Positions 37,905 through 46,840 of a stretch of DNA of 64,000 bases are shown piece by piece; position 1 is the first letter of the stretch, and the number at the start of each line of letters is the position of its first letter. Position numbers and translations under genes: made by a program. The DNA comes from Cohnella ginsengisoli (GTDB taxonomy: Bacteria; Bacillota; Bacilli; Paenibacillales; Paenibacillaceae). The stretch lies in the NCBI RefSeq assembly GCF_029525555.1, contig NZ_JAPDHZ010000002.1, positions 657,868 to 721,867 of the forward strand. Direction: 5' to 3'. Under the pieces are notes generated by a model. That model had not been told where the DNA came from and searched no databases. It was given only the letters and a program-made list of their open reading frames with translations.

Positions 37905-39020
37905 GTGACGAATGCGGCTAATAAGTGGACTTTGACGCTATCGGCGTCGTTGATGTTGACGCTGCTCTATTTCGTAGCATCGGGGCGGCAATGGTCTTGG
38001 CCGTTCGACTCGCCCGTCTTCGGCGCGGATCAGTGGCACTCGGTCAAAACGGTGTTCGTCAGCCTATTTCTGGAGGCCCTCCCCTTCATGCTGCTCGGCG
38101 TCCTCGTCTCGTCGGTGCTGCAATCGTTCGTATCCGAGGCGGCGCTCGCCCGTCTCATCCCGCGCAATCCTCTGCTCGGCGTACTCTGCGCCTGCCTGCT
38201 CGGCATCGCACTGCCCGTGTGCGAGTGCGGCATGATCCCGGTCGTGCGCAGGCTGCTGCGCAAAGGCATGCCGGCCTATGTCGGCACGACCTACATCCTG
38301 GCGGCGCCTATCGTCAATCCGGTCACGGTACTCGCGACCTTCAGCGCCTTTCGCTCCGCGCCGGAGATGGCGCTGTACCGAACCGCGCTCGGCTTCGCCG
38401 CCGCGGCTGCCGTCGGCCTGCTGCTGTATCGGTTTAGCGGCAGGACCGCCTACCCGCTGAAGGCCGACACGGGCAGTCATCCTCAGGCTGGCAGCCATCT
38501 ACCCGCAAACGGCCCTCCTTTCGCGGACAGCCGCCTCCACGCAGGCAGCCATCCTCAAGCGAACTCAGCGCACGCCCATCGCGCTTCAAGTCTCGCACCG
38601 TCGTCCCGCTTTCTCTCCTTTTGCGCGCATGCGGCCGACGAATTTTTCGAAATGGGCAAATATCTGATGCTCGGCGCGTTCCTGACCGCGCTGATCCAGA
38701 CCTTTGTCGGACGCGAAGAGCTGCTCGCGCTTGGCGGCGGCGTCTTCGGTTCTCATTTGCTCATGATGGGCTATGCCTATGTCATCTCGCTCTGCTCGAC
38801 GTCGGACGCGTTCGTCGCCGCATCGTTCAACGGCGTCTTTCCCGCAAGCGCGCTGCTCGCCTTCCTCGTATACGGTCCGATGGTCGACTTTAAAAATACG
38901 CTGATGCTGCTGTCCGCCTTCAAAGCCCGCTTCGTGCTGCGTCTCCTCCTGCTCGTGACTGCGGCCGTCCTCGCGCTGTCGCTGCTGGCCGGCTGGTGGC
39001 TTCGCAACGCGGCAGGCTGA
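37905..39020 (+). CDS. COG0701 permease, probable zinc-related
   Basis: A 371-aa membrane protein of the UPF0718/DUF318 permease family (B. subtilis YcgR type). It has eight or so spans in two halves, with the family signature ALPVCECGMIPVVRRLL and later SLCSTSDAFVAASF. Between the halves lies a hydrophilic loop (~residues 190-235) with repeated GSH and HAH units, a likely metal-binding segment. GTG 37905 with GAGGTG seven bases upstream. It is followed by its usual partner TIGR03943 and lies behind a Zur box, so a role in zinc handling is inferred. Confidence 0.75.
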   Translation: MTNAANKWTLTLSASLMLTLLYFVASGRQWSWPFDSPVFGADQWHSVKTVFVSLFLEALPFMLLGVLVSSVLQSFVSEAALARLIPRNPLLGVLCACLLGIALPVCECGMIPVVRRLLRKGMPAYVGTTYILAAPIVNPVTVLATFSAFRSAPEMALYRTALGFAAAAAVGLLLYRFSGRTAYPLKADTGSHPQAGSHLPANGPPFADSRLHAGSHPQANSAHAHRASSLAPSSRFLSFCAHAADEFFEMGKYLMLGAFLTALIQTFVGREELLALGGGVFGSHLLMMGYAYVISLCSTSDAFVAASFNGVFPASALLAFLVYGPMVDFKNTLMLLSAFKARFVLRLLLLVTAAVLALSLLAGWWLRNAAG

Positions 39021-39045
39021 TACCAGAAAAAGGGGATGCATAAAC

Positions 39046-39935
39046 ATGAACGAGCGACCGAATTACAGCTTGATCGCCCGTCATCTGACACGAGCCGTCG
39101 TCTTGGCCGGCATCGGACTCTATATCGCCAGGCTGTCCGCGATCGGCAGCCTTAGTCTGTATATCTCGCCGCGCATGACCCCGTACACGAAGTATGCTGC
39201 GGTCGGACTCTGCTTGATCGCCGCCACGCTCGTGTATCGGTCGCTGAAAGCATGGGACGGCGAACGTTCGTCCGGCTGCGGGGATGCTTGCGGTCACGCG
39301 CCGGCGGGCTCCTGGCTGCGCCAGCTTCGCGCCGGCGTCTTGTTCGCCTTGCCGCTCGCCTTGTTTTTTCTGACGCCCGACACGACGATCGGCAGCGCGA
39401 TGGCCGCGCAGAAGGGCATGAAGCTGAGCGGCGTCAACGTCGCGCCCCCGAATCAAGCCACCCCCGAACCGCCGGCATCGGACGCAGAGCTGGACCGGTT
39501 ATTCCCGCACGATTCGCTCACCAAGCCGTATGCGGATTACGGCAAAACGCTCTACGCCGAACCCGAGATCGAGATTGCGGACCGTCGCTATCTTGAAACG
39601 CTGACGACGCTTTCTTTTTTCCGGACTCGTTCACGGGACGGCGCGCTTCGATATCGGGCTTCGTCTATCGGGACGATTCGATCGGAGAAGGTGAATTCGT
39701 GCTCGGCAGGTTCGCGGTTCAGTGCTGCGCGGCCGACGCGATCCCGTACGGCATCGTCGTCGAATCGCCGGATGCGGCGAAGTATGCGAACGATAAGTGG
39801 ATGACTGTCTCCGGCATGCTGGCCAAGACGACGGTCGACGGCGTCGAAGTGCTCATGCTTCAAGCTGATGACGCAACCGAGATCGAACCGTCGAAGGACC
39901 CGTACGTGTATCCGGATATGGACTTCGGCGTATAA
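39046..39935 (+). CDS. TIGR03943 family protein (YcgQ type)
   Basis: About 296 aa. The first ~110 residues have two or three membrane spans and a CGDACGHA segment between them. The C-terminal half has the conserved CCAADAIPYGI motif and a GxVxxDDSIGEGEFVLGRF stretch. A T run near 39613-39618 seems one base short; adding one gives FFPDSFTGRRASISGF and joins the parts. Always found beside a COG0701 permease; function unknown, often predicted in metal homeostasis. It starts 25 bp after the permease, so the two are cotranscribed. Confidence 0.78.
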
Positions 39936-40001
39936 AGAGGCCTTGGAGCTGCGAATGCAGTTTCTTTGACTGCCTTGCCTCATGCGTAACGGTGCCGCCG
40001 C

Positions 40002-41090
40002 TTACGCCTTTGGAAGCCGCACCGTAAACCGCGTCAACACCGCGTCGCTCTCCGCTTCCACCGTGCCGTCGTGGCGCTCTACGATGTTTTTGACAATATA
40101 AAGACCGATGCCCGTGCCGCCCTCCCGCTGCACCCGCGCACGGTCGCCGGTGAAGAACATCTCGAATAAATGAGGCAGCTCCGCTTCGGGAATGCGATCC
40201 CCGTAATTGTCGACCCGTATGACCGCCTCCTGGCCGTCCCATTCGCCCCGAACGTCGATGTACCGGCCGTCGGCTCCGTAGCGCGCGGCGTTGCTGAGCA
40301 AATTTTCGAACACCCGCGCGAGGAGCTCGCCGTCTCCCTGGATATTCAGGTCTGGGATCACTTCCGAGCGAAGCGTCAGCCCGTTCTTCTCGAAAATCGG
40401 ATACAGTTCTTCGCCGAGTTGGACGAGCAGCTCGCCGAGATTGATCGGCTCGCGCTTGACCGGCAGCATGCCGTAATTCATTCGCGTAATCTCGAACAGC
40501 TCGTCGATCAGCTTCTCTAACCTTTGGGATTTCGTATAGGCGATCGACGTAAAATGCCGGACCTGATCGTCGGACAGATTTTCGGCCTGCAGCATGTAGT
40601 TGAGATAACCGATAACGGAGGTGAGCGGCGTGCGAAGGTCGTGCGCGAGGTTGAGCACCAGCTGATCCTTGCTCGTCTCCGCGAAGTCGCCGCGCGCGAT
40701 CGCCTGACGCAGCTTGTCGCTCGCCATGTTGATATCCTCCGCGATGGTCTGGAATTCGTCCTGCGAGGAAATGCGGACCGGCGTGTCGAAATCGCCGACG
40801 GCCAGCCGGTGAATGCCGCTGGATATCCGGTTGAAGTACGTGGCGTAGGGCTTCGTATACAAGAAAAAAAACAGCACCGACAGCGGGATAAATATGATCA
40901 GAAACACGTTGACGTCGCCGATGGTGCCCATAATATTGCGGAACGCATTCAAAGAATCGCCGTGATACGCATTCCGGTGATAGTAGGATTGCAATACCCG
41001 GTAGACGAGATAGGTAATGAGGAAGGACGTCAGCAAGCTGAGTCCGAGCAGCAGGATCATCTTGGACCTGAAACTGATGCCGCTAGCCAT
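40002..41090 (-). CDS. Sensor histidine kinase, VanS-like
   Basis: A 362-aa membrane kinase: two spans (about 12-32 and 62-80), a HAMP segment (RISSGIHRLAVGDFDTPV), H-box LAHDLRTPLTSVIGYL, N-box ENLLSNAARYG, and G-boxes GGTGIGLYIVKNIVERHDG. The extracellular loop is only ~30 residues, so it may sense the membrane or a partner. It overlaps the response regulator gene by eight bases. The upstream DD-carboxypeptidase gene in the same run suggests a wall-related stimulus. Confidence 0.88.
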   Translation of the reverse strand: MASGISFRSKMILLLGLSLLTSFLITYLVYRVLQSYYHRNAYHGDSLNAFRNIMGTIGDVNVFLIIFIPLSVLFFFLYTKPYATYFNRISSGIHRLAVGDFDTPVRISSQDEFQTIAEDINMASDKLRQAIARGDFAETSKDQLVLNLAHDLRTPLTSVIGYLNYMLQAENLSDDQVRHFTSIAYTKSQRLEKLIDELFEITRMNYGMLPVKREPINLGELLVQLGEELYPIFEKNGLTLRSEVIPDLNIQGDGELLARVFENLLSNAARYGADGRYIDVRGEWDGQEAVIRVDNYGDRIPEAELPHLFEMFFTGDRARVQREGGTGIGLYIVKNIVERHDGTVEAESDAVLTRFTVRLPKA

Positions 41091-41781
41091 TAAAAGTGTA
41101 TCCCACTCCCCAGATCGTCTTGATCCATTTGTCCTTGTTGTTGTCTTCGCCGAGCTTCTTGCGCAGCGTCCGAATGTGGACCATGACCGTATTGTTGCCG
41201 ACCTCGTAGTAAGCTTCGCCCCACACCTGCTGGAAAATCTGCTCCACGCCGAACACCTTGCGGGGGTGGCTCGCGAGCAGGCACAAAATATCGAATTCCT
41301 TCGGCGTCAGCTCGATCGGTTCGCCGTAGATGGTGACGCGCCGCTGGTCCGGAACGATCGCGAGTCCGCCGGACTCGATCGTGACGGGCTCGTCCGCCCT
41401 CGCCGGATTGAGCCGCGTGGACCGCCGCAGCAAGGCTTGCACCCGCGCGACCAGCTCCATCGGATTAAACGGCTTGGTCATATAATCGTCCGCCCCGATG
41501 ACGAGGCCCGAGATCTTGTCGAAGTCCGATGTCTTGGCGCTCACGAACAGGACGGGCAGCCGGTGCCGCTCGCGGATCTGCCTCACGACCTCGAACCCGT
41601 CGAGTTCGGGCATCATGATATCGAGCACCGCGAGATCGACGGCCTGCGTTTCGATCGCCCGAACCGCTTCTTTGCCGTCGTGCGCGAGCAGGAGCTTATA
41701 GCCTTCCTTTTGCAAATGCAGCGAGATGAGGTCGGCGATTTCCTTTTCGTCGTCCGCGATCAATATGGTGACGGGGTTCAT
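41083..41781 (-). CDS. OmpR-type response regulator, VanR-like
   Basis: A 232-aa regulator: receiver with DDEKE, phospho-acceptor Asp in AVLDIMMPELDG, and Lys in YMTKPFNP; then a winged-helix domain ending in TIWGVGYTF. Cotranscribed with the kinase (overlap) and 40 bp after a DD-carboxypeptidase gene, which it likely controls. Confidence 0.92.
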   Translation of the reverse strand: MNPVTILIADDEKEIADLISLHLQKEGYKLLLAHDGKEAVRAIETQAVDLAVLDIMMPELDGFEVVRQIRERHRLPVLFVSAKTSDFDKISGLVIGADDYMTKPFNPMELVARVQALLRRSTRLNPARADEPVTIESGGLAIVPDQRRVTIYGEPIELTPKEFDILCLLASHPRKVFGVEQIFQQVWGEAYYEVGNNTVMVHIRTLRKKLGEDNNKDKWIKTIWGVGYTFNG

Positions 41782-41821
41782 GTCCTATCGCGCTCCTTCA
41801 CAATTCCCATTGTAACGAATG

Positions 41822-42901
41822 TCACGGCGCGTTGCCTAATTCGCTATAAACGCGAACCGCGTCCGCGATGTCGTACGCCTCCGTCGTTTTGCGGTCTCCC
41901 TTGGCGCCGGTCGTGACGAGTATATACTCTTTGCCGTTCAGACGGCCCAGGCTGGCGAGGCATAGTCCCGCCTTTTCGGTGTAGCCCGTCTTGCCGCCCG
42001 CGATCTCTTCGCCGGCGAGGCCCGACTCCCCAAGCTCTTTAAACATCGAGCTTCGCAGCCTGATGCCGTCCGGATGCAGGTCCGTGGGCGCCGTCAAATG
42101 GCGCGAGGCGGTGAACACCTGGCGGAACGTCTCGTTCTTGAGCGCATAGGCGAGCAATACGGAGAGATCCTTGACCGTCGTATAGTGATCGGGATCGTGC
42201 AGTCCCGTCGCGTTGACGAAGTGCGTGTCGGTCATGCCGATCGACTTAGCCTTGCCGTTCATGAGCTTCGCGAACTTCGGCTCCGAGCCGGCGACGCGCG
42301 TCGCGAGCCCGACGCTGGCGTCCGCGCCCGAAGGGAGCATCGCGCCGTACAGCAGGTCGATCGCGCTCACCCGCTCGCCGGGCAGGAAGCCTGCCATCGA
42401 GGCGTTCTGCTGCCGCAGCGTCTCGAACATGTCCGGCTCGAGTTTTACGGTCTTCTTCAGGTCGGGGATGCGCTCGATGGCGAGAATCGCCGTCATGATC
42501 TTCGTAAGCGAGGCGGGGTATACGCGATCCTCCATCTTTTTGTCCATCAGCACCCGTCCGTCGTCCAGGCGGACGAGGATGGCATGGGTGCTGTGCAGGC
42601 TGTCGGCGGCGAGTCGCAGACCGTCGTTCGCGGCCGGGTCATCCTCGTCCGGCGTCGTATCGTCTTCGGCCTGCGCGAACTCGGCGGATGGCCCGGCGGA
42701 GTTCCCGGCCGCGTCCGCCGCGGTACCTGCCGGCGCAGCATCCGGGGCCGAGCGGGCGTCCGCCGCGCCGGATTGCTCCGTCTGCGTCTTGGGCGGATGG
42801 CCCAGGATCTCGTCCGCCGCGCGGACGAGATCGGCTTTGTGTTCGATGGCCGCGCAGACGAATCCGGCGATGAGCAGAAGAAGCAGCAGTCGCGATTTCA
42901 T
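41822..42901 (-). CDS. Serine-type D-Ala-D-Ala carboxypeptidase (S11)
   Basis: A 359-aa exported penicillin-binding-type peptidase. After a signal/anchor helix there is an 80-residue Ala/Asp/Pro-rich linker. The catalytic domain has SxxK in YPASLTKIM, SGADAS at the usual SxN position (Ala in place of Asn), and KTG in GGKTGYTEK. It trims the terminal D-Ala from stem peptides. There is no C-terminal amphipathic anchor of the DacA kind. The Ala at the SxN motif is unusual. First gene of a run with a VanRS-like pair. Confidence 0.85.
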   Translation of the reverse strand: MKSRLLLLLLIAGFVCAAIEHKADLVRAADEILGHPPKTQTEQSGAADARSAPDAAPAGTAADAAGNSAGPSAEFAQAEDDTTPDEDDPAANDGLRLAADSLHSTHAILVRLDDGRVLMDKKMEDRVYPASLTKIMTAILAIERIPDLKKTVKLEPDMFETLRQQNASMAGFLPGERVSAIDLLYGAMLPSGADASVGLATRVAGSEPKFAKLMNGKAKSIGMTDTHFVNATGLHDPDHYTTVKDLSVLLAYALKNETFRQVFTASRHLTAPTDLHPDGIRLRSSMFKELGESGLAGEEIAGGKTGYTEKAGLCLASLGRLNGKEYILVTTGAKGDRKTTEAYDIADAVRVYSELGNAP

Positions 42902-42999
42902 TTCTTACATCCCCTCCTATTCCCGGAATACAGAATAGGACAAAGAATTTAAACAAATCGGAGGACGAACATTAAATATTTCTTAAATTCCGGCCTGAG

Positions 43000-43914
43000 T
43001 CAACGAAGCAGCGAGCGCAGCTTGATGAGATTCAGCTCGAAGTAGTTTGCGTACATCTTCACGAGCTGACGGTCTTCCAGGTCGTACAGCACCTCGTTCA
43101 GCTCCTTGATCTTTACGCCCGCCATTTGAGACAGCTCGTGCCGGTCAAGCGGCATCTGAACGACGATCGTATGGTCGCTCCGTTCGCCGAACCGGTTCGC
43201 GAGCTTGACCAGGCTCTTGATGACCCTCGTCCTGACATCGAAGAACATCAGGTCGGACACCTGATCGTTCGTGTCGCGCATGCGCTGGACGATCTCGGCC
43301 ATGATGACGAGATTCAGATCGAAGTGGGTTTTCAGCATGTCCAGGAAGTGCGCCCTGGACATCACGACCAGTTCCGTATTTTCGAGCGTCTGCGCCGTGG
43401 CGGAACGCGGCTTGCCGTCGATCAGCGACAGCTCGCCGAAGCTGTCCCCCGCATTGAATACGGCCAATATTTTCTCGTCGCCCTCCGGACTCGTCCTGTA
43501 GATCTTGACCGTGCCCGACAGGACGATAAAAAACGAATCGCCCGGATCGTTTTCCCGAAATAAAATCGTCTGGGCGTCCTGCTCCCGCTTTTCCATCCGG
43601 TCGGCCAGCAGCCCGATATGCTCGGGAGCCAGACTCGAGAAGAGCGGAATATGCTTCATCAGCTGACGCAGCTTCGCTTTTTCCTCATTGGCCTGCCGGG
43701 CGGGGTCGAGCTGACGTGCTTTGTCCGCCCGGAGCTCTCCGCCCGGCGCTTCCCCGTCGATGTCGATCTCCCGAATCTTGTGGCTCTGCAGCATTTGAAT
43801 GTGCTGCGCGGTGATCGCCGTTCCCTTCGCCAGCAGCTTGATCCCGCTGTCCGAAAATATATCGATGCCGACCTTCATGCCGGCCTGCACATGATTGACC
43901 AAAAACAACGCCAT
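43000..43914 (-). CDS. Crp/Fnr-family regulator with an HD-GYP-type N-terminal domain
   Basis: A 304-aa protein. Residues ~95-205 are a cyclic-nucleotide-binding fold (ILFRENDPGDSFFIVLSGTVKIY; GDSFGELSLIDGKPRSATA). Residues ~245-300 are a Crp-type HTH (RHELSQMAGVKIKELNEVLYDLED). The first ~55 residues (VNHVQAGMKVGIDIFSDSG…GTAITAQHIQMLQSHKI) resemble the short domain that precedes HD-GYP phosphodiesterases (DUF3391-like), not a usual Crp part. No cysteine cluster is present, so it is not an oxygen-sensing Fnr. Target genes are unknown. It stands alone on the minus strand. Confidence 0.75.
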   Translation of the reverse strand: MALFLVNHVQAGMKVGIDIFSDSGIKLLAKGTAITAQHIQMLQSHKIREIDIDGEAPGGELRADKARQLDPARQANEEKAKLRQLMKHIPLFSSLAPEHIGLLADRMEKREQDAQTILFRENDPGDSFFIVLSGTVKIYRTSPEGDEKILAVFNAGDSFGELSLIDGKPRSATAQTLENTELVVMSRAHFLDMLKTHFDLNLVIMAEIVQRMRDTNDQVSDLMFFDVRTRVIKSLVKLANRFGERSDHTIVVQMPLDRHELSQMAGVKIKELNEVLYDLEDRQLVKMYANYFELNLIKLRSLLR

Positions 43915-44001
43915 GCCCGACTCACCTCAAAGGATTCATTTAGCCCTTTTATCGGTGAATGCGTTCGAAAGGTTAATCCCTGGGAATCGTGCATGCGCAG
44001 C

Positions 44002-44982
44002 CTACACGACCAAACGCCCCTTCTTCTCCGCCACGCCGATCGTTGCCCGAAGCCCCGACCTGAACGCCAGGTAATCCTCTTCGACGCCGTCGCTGAAGAT
44101 GACGCCGCCTTCGGGCATCTGCGATACGACCTCAAGCGCTTGACCGTTCTCGATGCGGCCATACACGAGCTCGACTCCCGTCGTACGGCTCGGGAACGGC
44201 TCGCGGACCGCGAAACGAAGCCAGTCGCTCTCCCACTCCAACCGCTCCGCGTCTGCATCCGTGTTGCGATCATGTCTCCCGCTACCCGGGACAATCGTCT
44301 CCCCGGTACCGACGAAGCCCGCCTGCCTAGCAATACCCGACGCGCCCGCCAGCACGCTTTTCAACCACCCCGTGGAGCCTACGCCGGTCGATACGATGAT
44401 GCCGCTCGACGATTGCTGCTCCGCCTTGCCTCCCGAAGCGATGCGGTAGCGTGCCGATACATGCGTCCTCCGTCCGATGTAGAAGTCGTTCACGGCGTAT
44501 AACGACTGTCCGTCGTTCAGCGCCGCCTTTGCCAGCGTCACCTCGCGGACCCTCCGACGTCCCGCAGCGGTCTCCGGTACGATCTTGGGCAGATCGTCCA
44601 CTTGAAAAGGCAGCAGAACGCCGTCCCAGCGCATCGGGTCCGGATTGACGCCGATCAGCGGCTGGCCGTCCAGATACTTCAGCGTTCCCGCCACCAGGCC
44701 GTCCTGCCCCAGCGCCACGACCGTATCGGAAGGACCGAACAAATAATTGGGAACGTGCGCCCTGTCCAGCAGCTGCACGATGCCCATTTCGCCGAGCGAT
44801 TGCTGTGTCCGGGAGAGCGCCTTGCGGTACGCTTCATCCTCGCGCAGGTAGTCGGAGAAATCCTCGCCCATCGACTCAATGACGAACTGCGCCTGCCGAA
44901 CGGTATTATACCGCGCCACCAGCTCTTCCAGACGCGTACGCCGCTTAACCAGCACCAGTCGAATCCCGCTTGCGCCATTCAT
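44002..44982 (-). CDS. NAD kinase-like protein
   Basis: A 326-aa protein with the ATP-NAD/diacylglycerol kinase fold: the GGDGT-equivalent is VVALGQDGLVAGTLKYL, and the second signature is VSTGVGSTGWLKS. The N-terminal 90 residues (YNTVRQAQFVIESMGEDFSDY…) are not found in housekeeping NadK. Ligand unknown; phosphorylation of NAD or a related nucleotide is inferred from the fold. It starts three bases after the SPFH gene with AAGGAGCG upstream, so the two are tightly coupled. Confidence 0.7.
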   Translation of the reverse strand: MNGASGIRLVLVKRRTRLEELVARYNTVRQAQFVIESMGEDFSDYLREDEAYRKALSRTQQSLGEMGIVQLLDRAHVPNYLFGPSDTVVALGQDGLVAGTLKYLDGQPLIGVNPDPMRWDGVLLPFQVDDLPKIVPETAAGRRRVREVTLAKAALNDGQSLYAVNDFYIGRRTHVSARYRIASGGKAEQQSSSGIIVSTGVGSTGWLKSVLAGASGIARQAGFVGTGETIVPGSGRHDRNTDADAERLEWESDWLRFAVREPFPSRTTGVELVYGRIENGQALEVVSQMPEGGVIFSDGVEEDYLAFRSGLRATIGVAEKKGRLVV

Positions 44983-44985
44983 GGA

Positions 44986-46029
44986 TCACCGCTCCTTCCT
45001 GACCGCCGTCTTCGCCGCGTCGCCTTGCAGCAGGCCCTGGAGCAGATCCGGGGAAATATTCAGCTGCCCGATTCTGTCCGCCTGACCGGCCAGGTCCTGG
45101 AAGGCGACGGCGATCAGCTGGCCCGGATTCATGCCTGCGCGCGTCAGAGATTGCAGCACTTGATTGTCCGCGCCGCCAAGCGCGCGCATGACGGCCGTCA
45201 GCTCATACGCTTTGGCGTCGGCCTCCGATCGCCTGTTGCCGACAGCGAGCTCGAGCAGCGCCTTCCGCTCCTCCTCGTAGTCCGTGTCGAACCGCAGCTG
45301 CTCCTGCTGCATCTCGTTGCGCTTCTGCTGAACGAGACGCTCCGCCGCCAGCTGGCTCTCCCGGATTTGCTTCTTCTTGGCCTCGACCGCGATCTCCGTG
45401 CTCAGCTCGTTTTCCCTTACGATCCGCTCCTGCTCGATCGACGCGTTGCGCCGCTCGTACAACGCCTCGTCGGCTCGACGCAAGATCTCCTCTCGCGCCT
45501 GCGCCTCCAGCGCCCGCAGCGTCTCCTTGTTCGGCAGCACGGCCAATATCGCGGCGCCCATCGCTTCGATTCCGAGCTTCGCAAGCTCGGGGCTCGCGTC
45601 CAACTCCTGTCCGATCGAGGCCGCCAGGCGATCGCCGGATTGAATCGCTTCGCGCAGCGGCATCCGTTCGAGATGTCTCTTCACCAATACTTTCACCAGA
45701 CCGATGACCCGTTGTCCAAGCTTGGCGGGATCGTCGGACAAATACGTTTTTTTCCGCAAATTGAACGTGTAATCCAGCATGCGGGACGTTTGGCGGAAGT
45801 CCGCGATCCGGAAGGTCAGCTGCCCCTGAACCGTCACGCTCTGGAAGTCGCGGGTAATCTCCTCGAACATGAACGGCGCTTCGATCGAGGACACCGGCAT
45901 GACCACGGCCGTCGTGACCGGCGCGTAATAGTAAAAGGACAATCCTAGCCCTTCCTTGACGACCTTGCCGTTCTGTACCTTCATCACGTACTCGCTGGGC
46001 TGGAATTTGACGAATCGGATTCCGAACAT
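44986..46029 (-). CDS. SPFH/band-7 domain protein
   Basis: A 347-aa SPFH protein (stomatin/prohibitin/flotillin group). Residues ~10-180 are the SPFH domain (GLGLSFYYYAPVTTAVVMPVSSIEAPFMFEEITRDFQSVTVQGQLTFRI region). Then a long charged coiled coil (~185-270: EAQAREEILRRADEALYERR…). There is no N-terminal membrane span, unlike most flotillins, so it is probably peripheral or cytoplasmic. It forms a two-gene unit with the NAD kinase-like gene. ATG 46029 has GGAGG seven bases upstream. Confidence 0.8.
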   Translation of the reverse strand: MFGIRFVKFQPSEYVMKVQNGKVVKEGLGLSFYYYAPVTTAVVMPVSSIEAPFMFEEITRDFQSVTVQGQLTFRIADFRQTSRMLDYTFNLRKKTYLSDDPAKLGQRVIGLVKVLVKRHLERMPLREAIQSGDRLAASIGQELDASPELAKLGIEAMGAAILAVLPNKETLRALEAQAREEILRRADEALYERRNASIEQERIVRENELSTEIAVEAKKKQIRESQLAAERLVQQKRNEMQQEQLRFDTDYEEERKALLELAVGNRRSEADAKAYELTAVMRALGGADNQVLQSLTRAGMNPGQLIAVAFQDLAGQADRIGQLNISPDLLQGLLQGDAAKTAVRKER

Positions 46030-46212
46030 GGCGAACGCCTCCATTTATTATTATAGTCATTTTGATAATATCATTATGATAATTTAAAATGACAGTACTG
46101 CTCAACCGTTCTTATTCGCGCTCTACGTCCCTTAGGCCGTACGGCTGAGCAAAAAAGGTATGAATCGCGGACGCCCGCTCGCATTTCCTTCCGATTTCTC
46201 CATTTTTCTTGC

Positions 46213-46332
46213 TACAAAAAAGCCGTCAGGGAAGGAAGAGGGAAGGACGTGAGGTTGACAGCCGACAGGCGCCGCCTCACCTCGCACGGGGGAGCTGCGC
46301 GAGGTGCCGAGAGGCACGACCTGACGGTCTTT
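46213..46332 (-). ncRNA. Possible structured RNA or leader with terminator
   Basis: The minus-strand RNA starts with CCGTCAGG (46326-46319) and closes with CCTGACGG (46231-46224), followed by six U. Inside are three stems: GTGCC-TCTC-GGCAC, CTCGC…GCGAG and TGAGG…CCTCA. A closed multi-branch fold ending in a terminator, ~185 nt before the SPFH gene on the same strand, could be a leader or a small RNA. I do not recognise the class. Confidence 0.4.
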
Positions 46333-46840
46333 TGCAGCAGCCTCGCGTGCGATCGGCGGCCAGCCAATCGCTCCCGAACGCCTGGCATGCACGACTAATC
46401 GCGACAAACACTCAGGAGCGGTCTGGCTGAGCGGTTCGATGGCACGACAACGCTATTCAAATAACGGTTGAAAAGCAGTTATTTCCCGTGATCGCAACAT
46501 CCTTGGGCAAATAAGTGTCGAAACGCAATTCATTTCTAGCATTCGAACGTTTCGACCCGGTTTTGAGCAAAATAATTGCGGTTGAACACTTATTCCCACC
46601 AAAGTCCGGATCAGCGCGCCGATTAACTGCTTTTCAACACTTATCTCCCGCTTCTCAACCATGTCTTCCTCCAAAAGCAGCGCCGCGCATCTCATAAGCG
46701 TTGCTTGTATACGTTCTGAACCGGTGAAAAAAGGCTTCCGATTCGCCGAAGAGGCTATATCGAAAGCCGCCTAAACCAAAGACCGTCACACGCGCGCAAA
46801 GTGAGAGTTTTTTGCGTCTTCCGACTACCGGGCCGGGCCT
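46333..46840. other. Non-coding interval with inverted repeats
   Basis: No reading frame here has a ribosome site or recognisable product. GTTGAAAAGCAGTTA (46466-46480) recurs as its exact reverse complement at 46624-46638, and looser copies (ATAA…GAAA.GCA.TTAT) lie between. It looks like a dispersed intergenic repeat of the species. Confidence 0.6.

Noticed and set aside
46132..46407. 91-residue open frame on the minus strand
   Set aside because: It covers the structured RNA-like region, has no ribosome site, and its composition looks like read-through of GC-rich non-coding DNA.
46401..46470. tRNA-like stretch (GGTCTGGCTGAGCGG)
   Set aside because: It resembles a D-arm only; no anticodon stem, T-arm or acceptor stem can be formed.
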